Source: JBOCEF01 sp047610385 (GTDB taxonomy: Bacteria; Pseudomonadota; Alphaproteobacteria; Rhodobacterales; Rhodobacteraceae). Taken from it: DNA of 64,000 nt. This document shows, piece by piece, positions 35,342-44,081 of this stretch; position 1 is the first letter of the stretch; each line of letters opens with the position of its first letter. Position numbers and translations under genes: made by a program. Below the pieces are notes generated by a model that worked only from the letters and a program-made list of their open reading frames with translations, had not been told where the DNA came from and did not search any database. Location of the stretch: NCBI GenBank assembly GCA_047610385.1, contig JBLGAC010000009.1, positions 35,356 through 99,355 of the forward strand, read 5' to 3'.

Positions 35342-37474
35342 TCAGACGGTGGCGGCGCGCAGGTGTTCGATGGCGGCGGGGTCGATATGGAACCGGTCCC
35401 CATACGCCTCAGCCAACTGATCGGCGCGGGCCTTGAACGCATCAAGCCCGATGCCGCGGATGTATTGCAGCGCGCCGCCGGTATGGGCCGGAAAGCCGAT
35501 GGCGAAGATTGAGCCGACATTGCCCTCGGTTTCGGACCGCAGCACCCCTTCGGCAAAACAGCGCAGGGTCTCAATGGCAAAACGGGTGAGCAATCGGTCC
35601 TCAGCGTCCTGCATCGACACCGCGCGGTTGCCGGCGGCAAACTGCGCCAGTCCGGGCCACAGGCTGCGGGTCCCGTCAGCGGCATAATCGTAGAAACCGC
35701 CGCCGTAATGGCGCCCGCCGCGGCCCAGCGCGACCATCTTATGCGCGACCTTGATGGTCGCCGCGGCATCGATCGGAAAGCCGTTTTCAATCCCCAGCCG
35801 CGCGTCCAAGGCCAGATGCGTGTCGTGGATTTTCTTCGACAGCACCATCGACGTCTCATCATGCACCTGAAGCGGGCCGATCGGCATGCCGATTTTCCAG
35901 GCCGCGCGTTCAATCGCCACCGGGTTCATGCCGTCGACCAGCAGCGCTTGGCCTTCGTCCAGATAGGTGGTGAACACGCGGCTGGTGAAAAACCCGCGGC
36001 TGTCATTCACCACAATCGGGATTTTGCCGATGCCCTGCACATAGTCATAGGCTTTGCGCAGGGTGTCCTGGCTGGTCTTCTCGCCCATGATAATTTCAAC
36101 AACCTGCATCTTGTCGACGGGGCTGAAGAAATGGATGCCGATGAAGCGGTCCGGTTTGGGGCAGGATGCGGCCAGAATGGAAATTGGCAGCGTTGAGGTG
36201 TTGGAGCCGTAAATGCCGTCCTCAGCCAGTTTGGGGAAGCTGGCGGGGATGATCTGGTCTTTGAGGGCGATGTCCTCAAACACCGCCTCGATGATGATGT
36301 CGACGCCTGCGTAATCATCTGCATCGGTGGGGCGGATGGCCGATAGCAGCTTTGCCGCCTTGGCGTCGTTCATGCGGCCTTGCTTGATCTGCTTGGCGCA
36401 CAGAGCCGCAGAATACGCTTTGCCGTTTTCGGCGCGGGCCAGATCCGTGTCTTTTAGCACGGTGGGCAGGCCGCGGGAGGCATGGGCAAAGGCGATGCCC
36501 GCCCCCATCATGCCAGCGCCCAGCACGGCGGCCGATTTGGGCGCCCAGCGGTCGCCTTTGGGGCGGAATGCGCCGCTGCGGATGCCGTTCATGCCAAAAA
36601 AGAACGTGGTGATGGCGGCTTTGGCCTCAGGCGTCGTGACAAGGGCGAGGAATTGGCGCGTTTCATTGCGCAGGGCTGAATCAAACCCCATGCGCATCGA
36701 ATTGACCGCAACGTCGATGATCCGCGCAGGGGCGGGCATCAGGCCACGGGTTTTCTTGACCAGCAGCGTCGGCGCGACCACGGCGATCATCCGCACATTG
36801 GGCGCGTCCGCATCGCCGCCGGGGTATTTGAAGCCCTTCTTGTCCCATGGCTGGACGGACGCATCCGGGTGCGCGGCGATCCACGCTTTGGCGGCGGGGA
36901 TCAGGTCTTCGCGGGTGGCGGCGATGGCGTCGATCATGCCAAGCGCCAGCGCCTTGGCGGGGCTGTGGGGTTTGCCCTCAGTGACCACGGGCAGGGCTTT
37001 TTCCAGCCCCAGCAGCGCGACCGTGCGCACCACGCCCCCCGCGCCGGGCAGCAGACCCAGCGTGACCTCCGGCAGGCCGGTCACGGCGGCGGGGTCATCA
37101 ACCGCGATGCGGTGATTACACGCGAGACAGATTTCATACCCGCCGCCCAAAGCCGCGCCGTTGATGGCGGCGACGACGGGCACGGGCAGCTTTTCAATGC
37201 GCCGCAGGAAGCCTTTGTTTTCCTCGGCATAGGCGAAATATTCCGCGTCGGCCTTTTTCTGCGCCAGCAGCCCGTTCAGGTCACCACCGGCAAAGAAGGT
37301 CTTTTTGGCTGAGGCAAAGACCACGCCGGTCAGGCCCTGCTCGGCCTCCAGCTTTTCAACCGTGGCCTTCATCAGCGCGCGGTAAGCCATGTTCATGGTG
37401 TTGGCCGATTGGCCGTCCATGTCCATGGTGACGGTCACGATGCCATCGGCGTCTTTTTCGTACGAAAAACCCAT
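35342..37474 (-). CDS. fadJ: 3-Hydroxyacyl-CoA dehydrogenase / enoyl-CoA hydratase (FadJ type)
   Basis: A bifunctional beta-oxidation enzyme of 710 residues. The N-terminal crotonase domain has FFAGGDLNGLLAQ, GAALGGGYEICLAC and GLPEVTLGLLPGAGGVVR with the catalytic Glu pair. The dehydrogenase part starts with the NAD motif AAVLGAGMMGAGIAFAHASR and carries IHFFSPVDKMQVVEI and the C-terminal helical domains. It lacks the FadB-specific extra N-terminal isomerase length. The upstream thiolase gene ends 4 nt before its start, so both halves of the cycle are made together. Confidence 0.95.
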   Translation of the reverse strand: MGFSYEKDADGIVTVTMDMDGQSANTMNMAYRALMKATVEKLEAEQGLTGVVFASAKKTFFAGGDLNGLLAQKKADAEYFAYAEENKGFLRRIEKLPVPVVAAINGAALGGGYEICLACNHRIAVDDPAAVTGLPEVTLGLLPGAGGVVRTVALLGLEKALPVVTEGKPHSPAKALALGMIDAIAATREDLIPAAKAWIAAHPDASVQPWDKKGFKYPGGDADAPNVRMIAVVAPTLLVKKTRGLMPAPARIIDVAVNSMRMGFDSALRNETRQFLALVTTPEAKAAITTFFFGMNGIRSGAFRPKGDRWAPKSAAVLGAGMMGAGIAFAHASRGLPTVLKDTDLARAENGKAYSAALCAKQIKQGRMNDAKAAKLLSAIRPTDADDYAGVDIIIEAVFEDIALKDQIIPASFPKLAEDGIYGSNTSTLPISILAASCPKPDRFIGIHFFSPVDKMQVVEIIMGEKTSQDTLRKAYDYVQGIGKIPIVVNDSRGFFTSRVFTTYLDEGQALLVDGMNPVAIERAAWKIGMPIGPLQVHDETSMVLSKKIHDTHLALDARLGIENGFPIDAAATIKVAHKMVALGRGGRHYGGGFYDYAADGTRSLWPGLAQFAAGNRAVSMQDAEDRLLTRFAIETLRCFAEGVLRSETEGNVGSIFAIGFPAHTGGALQYIRGIGLDAFKARADQLAEAYGDRFHIDPAAIEHLRAATV

Positions 37475-37477
37475 GGC

Positions 37478-38686
37478 TCAGACCCTCTCAATAATGGACG
37501 CGATGCCCATGCCGCCGCCGACGCACATGCAGATCAGCGCGCGCTTCAGGTTCCGCCGCTCCAGTTCATCCAGCATGGTGGACACAAGACAGCCCCCCGT
37601 GGCCCCCAGCGGATGGCCCATGGCGATGGCGCCGCCGACCACGTTCAGCTTTTCATCGGGCACGTTCAGATCGCGTTGCAGGCGCAGCGCGACCGAGGCA
37701 AAGGCCTCGTTGATCTCCACCAAGTCGATGTCGTCGATGGTCAGGCCCACCTTGGCCAACGCCTTCAGCGAGGCTGGTCCCGGCCCGGTCAGCATGATCG
37801 TCGGGTCAGTGGCGGTCAGCGCGATCGACACCACGCGGCCGCGCGGCGTCAGGCCCAATTCTTTGCCGATGCGGCCATTGCCGACCATCACCAACGATGC
37901 GCCGTCGACGATGCCCGAACTGTTGCCGGGCGTGTGGACGTGGTTGATCCGCTCCACCTCGGGGTATTTGGCCAGCGCGATGGCGTCATAGCCCATCGCG
38001 CCCGGCCCCGCGAAACTGGCGCGCAGGGACCCTAGCACCTGCATGTCAGTGTTCGGTTTGATGAAGTCGTCGCGCTGCAAAATCACCAGCCCGTTGGCGT
38101 CCTTGACCGGCACCACCGATCGGTCGAACCAGCCGCTGTCGCGGGCATGGGCGGCGCGCTTCTGGCTCTCCATAGCGAAGGCGTCGACATCGTCGCGCGA
38201 CCAGCCCTCAATCGTGGCGATCAGATCGGCGCCGATGCCTTGGGGCACGAAGCCGGTCTGGATGTTGGTCTCAGGGTCCTCGGCAAACGGGCCGCCATCG
38301 GCGCCCATGGGCACGCGAGACATGCTCTCATAGCCGCCTGCGCAGACCAGATCCTCCCACCCGCTGGCCACTTTGGCCGCGGCGGTGTTGAAGGTGTCGA
38401 GGCCGCTGGCGCAGAACCGGTTGACCTGCGCACCGGCGACCTTTTCGCTCCAACCCGCTTTTTGCAGGGCGATTTTCGGCAGCACCGCGCCCTGTTCCTT
38501 TACCGGCATCACGCAGCCCAGCAGCACGTCATCGACGCGGCTGGTATCAAGATCATGGCGCGTCTGCATTTCGATCAGCAGCGTGGTCACCAGATCAATG
38601 GGTTTGACCTCGTTCAGCGTGCCGTCCGCCTTGCCTTTGGATCGCGGCGTGCGGATCGCGTCATAGATATAAGCGGCTTCGGCCAT
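37478..38686 (-). CDS. Acetyl-CoA C-acyltransferase (thiolase)
   Basis: This enzyme cleaves 3-ketoacyl-CoA to acetyl-CoA and a shortened acyl-CoA. It has 402 residues. The nucleophile is Cys92 in QVNRFCASGLDTFN; the other catalytic parts are AMGHPLGATGG (His) and LICMCVGGGMG (Cys/Gly loop). The ATG at 38686 begins MAEAAYIYDAIRTPRSKGKA, the normal thiolase start; the 21 extra codons upstream are non-homologous. Grouping with the FadJ-type gene indicates a degradative, FadI/FadA-like role rather than polyhydroxybutyrate synthesis. Confidence 0.94.
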   Translation of the reverse strand: MAEAAYIYDAIRTPRSKGKADGTLNEVKPIDLVTTLLIEMQTRHDLDTSRVDDVLLGCVMPVKEQGAVLPKIALQKAGWSEKVAGAQVNRFCASGLDTFNTAAAKVASGWEDLVCAGGYESMSRVPMGADGGPFAEDPETNIQTGFVPQGIGADLIATIEGWSRDDVDAFAMESQKRAAHARDSGWFDRSVVPVKDANGLVILQRDDFIKPNTDMQVLGSLRASFAGPGAMGYDAIALAKYPEVERINHVHTPGNSSGIVDGASLVMVGNGRIGKELGLTPRGRVVSIALTATDPTIMLTGPGPASLKALAKVGLTIDDIDLVEINEAFASVALRLQRDLNVPDEKLNVVGGAIAMGHPLGATGGCLVSTMLDELERRNLKRALICMCVGGGMGIASIIERV

Positions 38687-38714
38687 GATGGGTCCTCCGG
38701 AGGGGGCGTTGGGA

Positions 38715-39476
38715 TCAGCTTTGGGCGCGGCCGCGGGCGGTGACGGCAAGGCGGCGTTTTTCCAAGTCGCCCGATTGCTGGCGGGCGTTCCAGTCGCGCG
38801 ATGACGCGCGCTCCGTCAGCCGCCCCTCAGCCTCGCCGCGGGCGATGCCGTGATCCACCAGGCGCTTGTATTCTTGGATCATTGCGGGGTCAGCCTCAGC
38901 CATCTGATGGGCCATGGTCATCGCGTGGTCCATCAGGGCGCCTGGTGCGTGCACCGCATTGATCAGCCCGCGGCGCGCGGCTTCTTCGGCCAGCATGAAA
39001 TTGCCGGTGAAGGACATTTCCTTGGACCGGCTGGCGCCCAGAATGCGCGGCAGCTTTTGCGACAGGCCCCAGCCGGGCATGATGTTCATGCGCGCGTGGG
39101 TGTCGGCAAAGCGGGCGTTGGTCGACCCGATCAGCACGTCGCCAACCAGCGCCAGTTCAAACCCCCCGGTGATCGCGACGCCGTTGATGGCGCAGATGAT
39201 CGGGCGGGGAAAGGCTTCGAGCGCCAGCACCGGGTCGGCGTCGGATGCGGTGATGCCCGATTGGCCGATTTCTTTCAGATCAAGCCCGGCGCAGAACGCG
39301 CGCTCCCCCGCGCCGGTCAGCACCAGCACCCGCACGCTGTCATCTTTGGCAAGACGCATGGCGGCCGCAGCAATGGCGGCGCGCAGATCGCGGTTCAATG
39401 AATTCATCGCGGCGGGGCGGTTCAGCGTCAGCACCGCGACATGGCCGTCACGGGTTTCCAGCAGCGGCGCAGTCAT
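38715..39476 (-). CDS. Enoyl-CoA hydratase
   Basis: A 253-residue crotonase-fold enzyme. The oxyanion-hole segments are AFCAGLDLKEIG and GVAITGGFELALVGD, with one catalytic Glu in GGFELAL; PGWGLSQKLPRILG replaces the usual second-Glu loop, so it could be a hydratase variant or isomerase. The ATG at 39476 begins TAPLLETRDGHVAVLTLNRP, where homology starts. An in-frame ATG at 39536 would add 20 residues but has no clear ribosome site, while a strong GGAGGA points to an 11-codon overlapping leader frame. First structural gene of the beta-oxidation operon. Confidence 0.87.
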   Translation of the reverse strand: MTAPLLETRDGHVAVLTLNRPAAMNSLNRDLRAAIAAAAMRLAKDDSVRVLVLTGAGERAFCAGLDLKEIGQSGITASDADPVLALEAFPRPIICAINGVAITGGFELALVGDVLIGSTNARFADTHARMNIMPGWGLSQKLPRILGASRSKEMSFTGNFMLAEEAARRGLINAVHAPGALMDHAMTMAHQMAEADPAMIQEYKRLVDHGIARGEAEGRLTERASSRDWNARQQSGDLEKRRLAVTARGRAQS

Positions 39477-39508
39477 CGACGCGGCCCGTGCATGCAGGGA
39501 CGGGGCAT
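39473..39508 (-). CDS. Possible 11-codon leader peptide overlapping the enoyl-CoA hydratase start
   Basis: A GGAGGA ribosome site sits 7 nt before an ATG that opens MPRPCMHGPRR and stops at TGA. That stop overlaps the hydratase ATG as ATGA, a classic translational-coupling arrangement. It lies in a different frame from the longer hydratase start at 39536. It may be a leader peptide controlling the operon, or chance. Confidence 0.3.
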   Translation of the reverse strand: MPRPCMHGPRR

Positions 39509-39699
39509 TGGGCGTTCCTCCGAACAGATCTGACATGCCCGTGTCTGTGGACGGGCTTTGCGCGGCAGGCTAGGCGAGGGCGCGCAGCGCATCAAGCATC
39601 GTTTTAAAATGGACGGCGCGGTTGTTTAGTGCAACGTATCACTCCGCGCAGTTGCCCCGGAATGAGGGCGGCGCACCAAGGGCTTGGGAGGGCCGATCC

Positions 39700-41214
39700 A
39701 TGCTGCATCCGTCCGTTCACGCCGGGCGCACCCCCGACAAGCCCGCCTATGTGATGGCCGGATCGGGCGAGGCCCTGAGCTATCGCGCGCTTGATGATGC
39801 GTCCAACCGCGGGGCGCAGGCGCTGCGCAGCCTTGGCATCGAGCCGGGGGACCACATCGCGCTGCTGATGGAAAACAGCCTCGATTTCATGACCGTTGCA
39901 TGGGCGGCACATCGCGCGGGCGTGGTCTATACCGCGATCAGCCGCTATCTGGGGGCGGATGAGGCGGGCTATATCCTGCGCGATTGCGGGGCCAAGGCGC
40001 TGATCGTGTCGCCCGATGATGGCCCCCGCGCCCGCGCACTGGTGGCTGAGGCGCCGGGCACCGCGCTGTTTATGGTCGGGGGCGCCGCGGATGGCATCGG
40101 GTCATGGGACGCGCTGTGCGCTCGCCAACCCGCCACCCCGGTCGCGGACGCCTGTGCGGGCGAGGATCTGCTGTATTCATCTGGCACCACCGGGCGGCCC
40201 AAAGGCATCGCGCGGGGGTGGGAAAAACGCGCCCTTGATTGGGTGCTGCCGATCATGCCGATCCTGTGCGATGGCATGTGCGCGATGGACGCGGATATGG
40301 TCTATCTGTCGCCCGCGCCGCTTTATCACGCCGCGCCGCTGCGGTTCGCCATGCGGGCCGCCAGCCTTGGTGCCACCACGATCATTATGGAAAAGTTCGA
40401 CGCTGAGGCGTTTCTGGCCGCGGTGCAAACCCACCGCGTCACCCATTCCCAACTGGTCCCGACCCATTTCGTGCGCATGCTGAAGCTGCCGGCAACCACC
40501 CGCGCGCGCTATGACCTGTCATCCTTGCGCGTTGCGGTCCATGCCGCGGCACCGTGCCCGGCGCAGGTGAAGCGCGCGATGATCGACTGGTGGGGGCCGA
40601 TCATCCTGGAATATTACGCGGGCACTGAGGCGAACGGGCTGACCGTCGCCACCTGCGCCGAATGGCTGGCCCATCCCGGCACGGTGGGGCGATCCTTGGT
40701 CGGTGCCATCCGCATCATGGACGCATCCGGGCGCGATCTGCCTGTCGGTGACACTGGCGCGGTCTATTTCGACAGCGGCATTGATTTCGCCTATCGCGGT
40801 GACGCCAGCAAAACCGCTGCGGCGTTTCTTGCGCCCGGATGTTCAACCTTGGGCGATGTCGGATATCTGGACGCGGACGGCTTTCTGCATCTGACCGACC
40901 GCGCCGCCTACACGATCATCTCAGGCGGTGTGAACATCTATCCGCAGGAGGCGGAGGATCTTCTCATCTCCCACCCTGATGTGATCGACGCGGCGGTGTT
41001 CGGCATTCCCCATGATGATCTGGGCGAGGCGGTCCATGCCGTGGTCCAGCTGCGCGCGCCGGGCGCGGTGACGGCCTATGCGCTGACCGCATGGCTGCGC
41101 GCCCGCCTGTCGCCGATCAAGACCCCGCGCAGCATCGAATTTCGCAGCGATCTGCCCCGCACCGCCACCGGCAAGCTGATGAAGCGCAAGCTGAAGGACG
41201 AATTCGCGCGATGA
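39700..41214 (+). CDS. AMP-dependent acyl-CoA synthetase/ligase
   Basis: This enzyme activates a carboxylic acid to its CoA ester through an acyl-AMP. It has 504 residues. The P-loop-like motif is DLLYSSGTTGRPKGIARG, then EYYAGTEANG, the hinge GDVGYLDADGFLHLTDR, GGVNIYPQEAEDLL, and the catalytic lysine in RTATGKLMKRKLKD. The ATG at 39700 has GGGAGG upstream; an ATG at 39622 would add a non-homologous leader. It is divergent from the beta-oxidation operon and most likely supplies its CoA substrate. Chain or ring preference is unclear. Confidence 0.92.
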   Translation: MLHPSVHAGRTPDKPAYVMAGSGEALSYRALDDASNRGAQALRSLGIEPGDHIALLMENSLDFMTVAWAAHRAGVVYTAISRYLGADEAGYILRDCGAKALIVSPDDGPRARALVAEAPGTALFMVGGAADGIGSWDALCARQPATPVADACAGEDLLYSSGTTGRPKGIARGWEKRALDWVLPIMPILCDGMCAMDADMVYLSPAPLYHAAPLRFAMRAASLGATTIIMEKFDAEAFLAAVQTHRVTHSQLVPTHFVRMLKLPATTRARYDLSSLRVAVHAAAPCPAQVKRAMIDWWGPIILEYYAGTEANGLTVATCAEWLAHPGTVGRSLVGAIRIMDASGRDLPVGDTGAVYFDSGIDFAYRGDASKTAAAFLAPGCSTLGDVGYLDADGFLHLTDRAAYTIISGGVNIYPQEAEDLLISHPDVIDAAVFGIPHDDLGEAVHAVVQLRAPGAVTAYALTAWLRARLSPIKTPRSIEFRSDLPRTATGKLMKRKLKDEFAR

Positions 41215-41216
41215 TC

Positions 41217-41567
41217 CTACAGCCCCAGTTCTGCGCGCAGTTTTTGGGTCAGCCCCGCGGCGACCAGCCGATGGCTTTCGGCCAGATGGTCGTGCAGACC
41301 CGCATCATCCAGCGTTTCCGGCCCGGTGCGCTGGATCCATTTGATCCCGCGCGATGCCATATAAGGCGCGGGGATGCAGCCGGGCGCGTCGCTCAGGATC
41401 TCATAAACCATCGGGGTGACCTTGAAGGTCGCGCGAAACGGCGCAGCCCAGATGATGGCGAAGACTTTGCCGCCGACCTTCCACACATCCGCCCCGCCCC
41501 ATTGCACCACATGGGTGGCATGCGGCAGGTCGGCGCAAAAGGCGTTGCATTCGGCAATGTCCGTCAC
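41217..41567 (-). CDS. MmcQ/YjbR-family small protein
   Basis: A 116-residue protein of the YjbR fold (DNA-binding-like). ADLPHATHVVQWGGADVWKVGGKVFAIIW is the signature, followed by FKVTPMVYEILSDAPGCIPAPYM and a C-terminal KWIQ helix region. I chose the GTG at 41567 because a strong GGAGAGGAGA ribosome site lies just before it. The biochemical role of the family is not established. It converges with the ligase gene, leaving only 2 nt between their stops. Confidence 0.82.
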   Translation of the reverse strand: MTDIAECNAFCADLPHATHVVQWGGADVWKVGGKVFAIIWAAPFRATFKVTPMVYEILSDAPGCIPAPYMASRGIKWIQRTGPETLDDAGLHDHLAESHRLVAAGLTQKLRAELGL

Positions 41568-41639
41568 GCGTCTTCTCCTCTCCATCTTCGGGGTGCGGTC
41601 CAGTCTGGCCGCCCCCACCCCTGAATACGAGGCTTTTGC

Positions 41640-42422
41640 ATGACCCATCCTTTCGATCTTACCGGCCGCGTCGCGGTCATCACTGGCGGCAACGGGGGCC
41701 TTGGCCTCGGCATGGCGGAAACGCTGGTGCAGATGGGCTGCAAAGTCGCGATCTGGGCGCGCAACGAGGCCAAGAATACTGAGGCGGTCGCAAAGCTGAC
41801 CGCGCTTGGCGGCGGCGCTGTGACGGCTGAGATCTGCGATGTCGCCGATCAGGCATCAATCGACGCGGCGATGGCGGCAACCTTGGACAAGTTTGGGCGC
41901 GTTGATGGCATGTTCGCCAATGCCGGGATCGGGGGCGCGCCGAAATCCTTCCTCGACCACACGCCTGAGGAATGGGCGCACATGCTCGACATCAACGTTC
42001 TGGGGGTGGTGCGCTGCTTCCAGACCGCGACCCGGCACATGCTGGCGCGCGGCGCTGCGGGGGATAAATTCGGGCGTTTGGTGGTGACATCCTCCATCGC
42101 GGCCATCGAAGGGGCGGCAACGTCGGAGCATTACGCCGCCTCCAAGGCAGCCGTCATGGGCCTGACGCGCGCAACCGCGGTGGAACTGGCCCGCCATGAG
42201 ATCACCGTGAACGCCATCCAGCCCGGTTTTGCCGCGTCTGAGATGACCGCAGGCATGTTCGCCAATGACCGCTTCGTGAAAATGATGCTGCCCCGCCAGC
42301 CCCAGCGCCGCTTTGGCCAGCCGTCTGATTATGGCGCGGTCGCGGGGTATCTGATGTCAAACGGGTCGGGCTTTCACACCGGTCAGGGCTTTGTGATCGA
42401 TGGCGGCTTTTCGATCAATTGA
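41640..42422 (+). CDS. Short-chain dehydrogenase/reductase
   Basis: A classical SDR of 260 residues. The NAD(P) motif is VITGGNGGLGLGMAE (TGxxxGxG-like), then DVADQ, MFANAGIGG (NAG), the catalytic Ser in VVTSSIAAIEG and Tyr/Lys in EHYAASKAAVMGL. The C-terminus GQGFVIDGGFSIN is typical. A 3-hydroxyacyl or 3-oxoacyl substrate is plausible next to acyl-CoA genes but not proven. It is followed closely by a TetR regulator on the same strand. Confidence 0.92.
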   Translation: MTHPFDLTGRVAVITGGNGGLGLGMAETLVQMGCKVAIWARNEAKNTEAVAKLTALGGGAVTAEICDVADQASIDAAMAATLDKFGRVDGMFANAGIGGAPKSFLDHTPEEWAHMLDINVLGVVRCFQTATRHMLARGAAGDKFGRLVVTSSIAAIEGAATSEHYAASKAAVMGLTRATAVELARHEITVNAIQPGFAASEMTAGMFANDRFVKMMLPRQPQRRFGQPSDYGAVAGYLMSNGSGFHTGQGFVIDGGFSIN

Positions 42423-42518
42423 TGCATGGCGGGCGGCGGGGACGGTTTGCCCCCGCCGCCCGATCTGGCTACACCCCCTCATATGACCCACCCCCTGCTG
42501 GCAAGGAGGCTTGACCGC

Positions 42519-43232
42519 GTGCACAGCCCCGACGACGACGACGCCGCCTGCGGGCGCATGAAAGGGGGGCAGACCCGCGCCCTGATCAAGCGCGCGGCGC
42601 TGACCGCCTTTGCGCAAAAGGGGCTGGAGGGCGCGTCAGTGCGCGAAATCCTGCGCATCGCGGGGCAAAAGAACGCCGGGTCGATCAACTATTATTTCTC
42701 ATCACGGGCGGATCTGATTGATGAACTGATCCGCGACGTGGCGGTGCTGCTGGACCGCGATCACGCCCAGCGCGTCGATGCGCTTGAGGCCGCAGGCGGC
42801 CCCCACTCCATCCGCGAACTGGCGGTGATCCTGACTGAGGCACCGACGCTGGACGGGGTGGCGCGGGACGACCGTTCGCTGAGGTTCCTGAACATGGTGC
42901 TGCAGAACCACCGCCAGCGCCTGTTCGACGCCATGCATGGGCTGGATGGCGGCACGCGGCGCTGCCTTGCGCATATGCGCCGTCTGGCGCCGCCAATGCC
43001 GGAAAAGATCGTGCGGCAGCGCCTGATGCTGGTGATGATCTATGTGGTCGGTGCCGCATCAACCCGTGAGGCGGCGCGCGACGACATGGCAAGCTGGGAA
43101 ACCCTGTGGGGCGGCGCGCTGGGCCGTGAGACGCTGGCCGACACGGTGGTCGGCATCATGACCCAGCCGCCCGCGCCTGAAACACTGGCGCAGCTGGTGG
43201 CGGAAAACGCGGACCGCCGCACCCGCAGCTGA
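42519..43232 (+). CDS. TetR/AcrR-family transcriptional regulator
   Basis: The helix-turn-helix reads TRALIKRAALTAFAQKGLEG..VREILRIAGQKNAGSINYYF, a good TetR domain in the FadR-like style (NYYF); the C-terminal region has a TetR ligand-domain pattern (RFLNMVLQNHRQRLF). I prefer the GTG at 42519 because AAGGAGG lies 9 nt upstream; an ATG at 42483 would lengthen the protein by 12. It has 237 residues. It follows the SDR gene and may control the neighbouring acyl-CoA degradation genes (inference). Confidence 0.88.
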   Translation: MHSPDDDDAACGRMKGGQTRALIKRAALTAFAQKGLEGASVREILRIAGQKNAGSINYYFSSRADLIDELIRDVAVLLDRDHAQRVDALEAAGGPHSIRELAVILTEAPTLDGVARDDRSLRFLNMVLQNHRQRLFDAMHGLDGGTRRCLAHMRRLAPPMPEKIVRQRLMLVMIYVVGAASTREAARDDMASWETLWGGALGRETLADTVVGIMTQPPAPETLAQLVAENADRRTRS

Positions 43233-43283
43233 GACCTTGGCAGGGGGCCCCTGCATGTGGGCGCGGGCAGGGCGCGCGGCACC

Positions 43284-44081
43284 TCAGTCGGTCATCTCGG
43301 TGGCGAGCTTCAGGGTCAGAAGCTCCTCCTCCACCAGGTAATAGATCTGGTCAGGCGGGGTCTGCATGGCCAGCGTTTCGATGCCGGTGTCGACGCCCAT
43401 ATCCTGCCAGAACTGCATCATGCGCGCTTTGATGATCTGGATTTCATACGCCGCGCGGTTGGGGGTCATGACCCCTGCCGTCTGGAAATAGGTCTGGTGC
43501 ACCCCGATCCAGGCGGTGCGTGCGGCAAGCCGTTTCACGCCGCCCCCATAGGCGGAAGGGCAGGCGCTGGCGCAGGCGCGCCCGGCCTCAACCGCGGTGT
43601 TAATGCCCCGGCCCCGGATCGCGCGCCCGATGGCCAATGCCGCGTCCACGTTGCCGCCGGGGCTGTGAAACGCCACCGTCTTGGGCTGGGTCGGCAGGGC
43701 ATCAAGAAACCCTTCAAACCGGGCATCATCGCCAAAGCGGAACGCGCCGGTCACCAGCAGCACGGGGGCGTCGCCTTGGGTCATGCGAAATTGCAGGCCG
43801 TCATCACCCGGTGGCATCGGCAGCTCAGGCGCGGTGTCGCCGGGGCGGCGCGGCACGTCTGATGGGGAATAGGGGCGGGTCTGGTCGCCGGGGCTGAACG
43901 GGTTCTGCACCCGCGGCGCGATGGGATCGGCACCTGAAAAGGGGCGCCCGGCGATGTCGGTCCAGACCAGCAGCCCCGCCAGCGCAAATTGCGCCACCAG
44001 CGCGGCCTTCATGGCCTGGCGCACGGTGATGCGCCAGATCGGGCCACGCGGCGGGGGGGCGCTGCGGTCCAGAACGGTCAT
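43284..44081 (-). CDS. Membrane-anchored ClpP/crotonase-fold serine protease-like protein
   Basis: A 265-residue protein with one N-terminal membrane helix (about 24-42, ALVAQFALAGLLVW), a Pro-rich linker, then a ClpP-like domain. FHSPGGNVDAALAIGRAIRG resembles the ClpP/SppA oxyanion region, the probable nucleophile is Ser172 in RACASACPSAYGGG, and the probable His is His195 in WIGVHQTYF. This matches the predicted periplasmic ClpP-like proteins of COG3904 type. Its start overlaps the upstream membrane-protein gene as ATGA. Protease activity is inferred; Asp is not assigned. It neighbours, divergently, the metzincin module. Confidence 0.8.
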   Translation of the reverse strand: MTVLDRSAPPPRGPIWRITVRQAMKAALVAQFALAGLLVWTDIAGRPFSGADPIAPRVQNPFSPGDQTRPYSPSDVPRRPGDTAPELPMPPGDDGLQFRMTQGDAPVLLVTGAFRFGDDARFEGFLDALPTQPKTVAFHSPGGNVDAALAIGRAIRGRGINTAVEAGRACASACPSAYGGGVKRLAARTAWIGVHQTYFQTAGVMTPNRAAYEIQIIKARMMQFWQDMGVDTGIETLAMQTPPDQIYYLVEEELLTLKLATEMTD

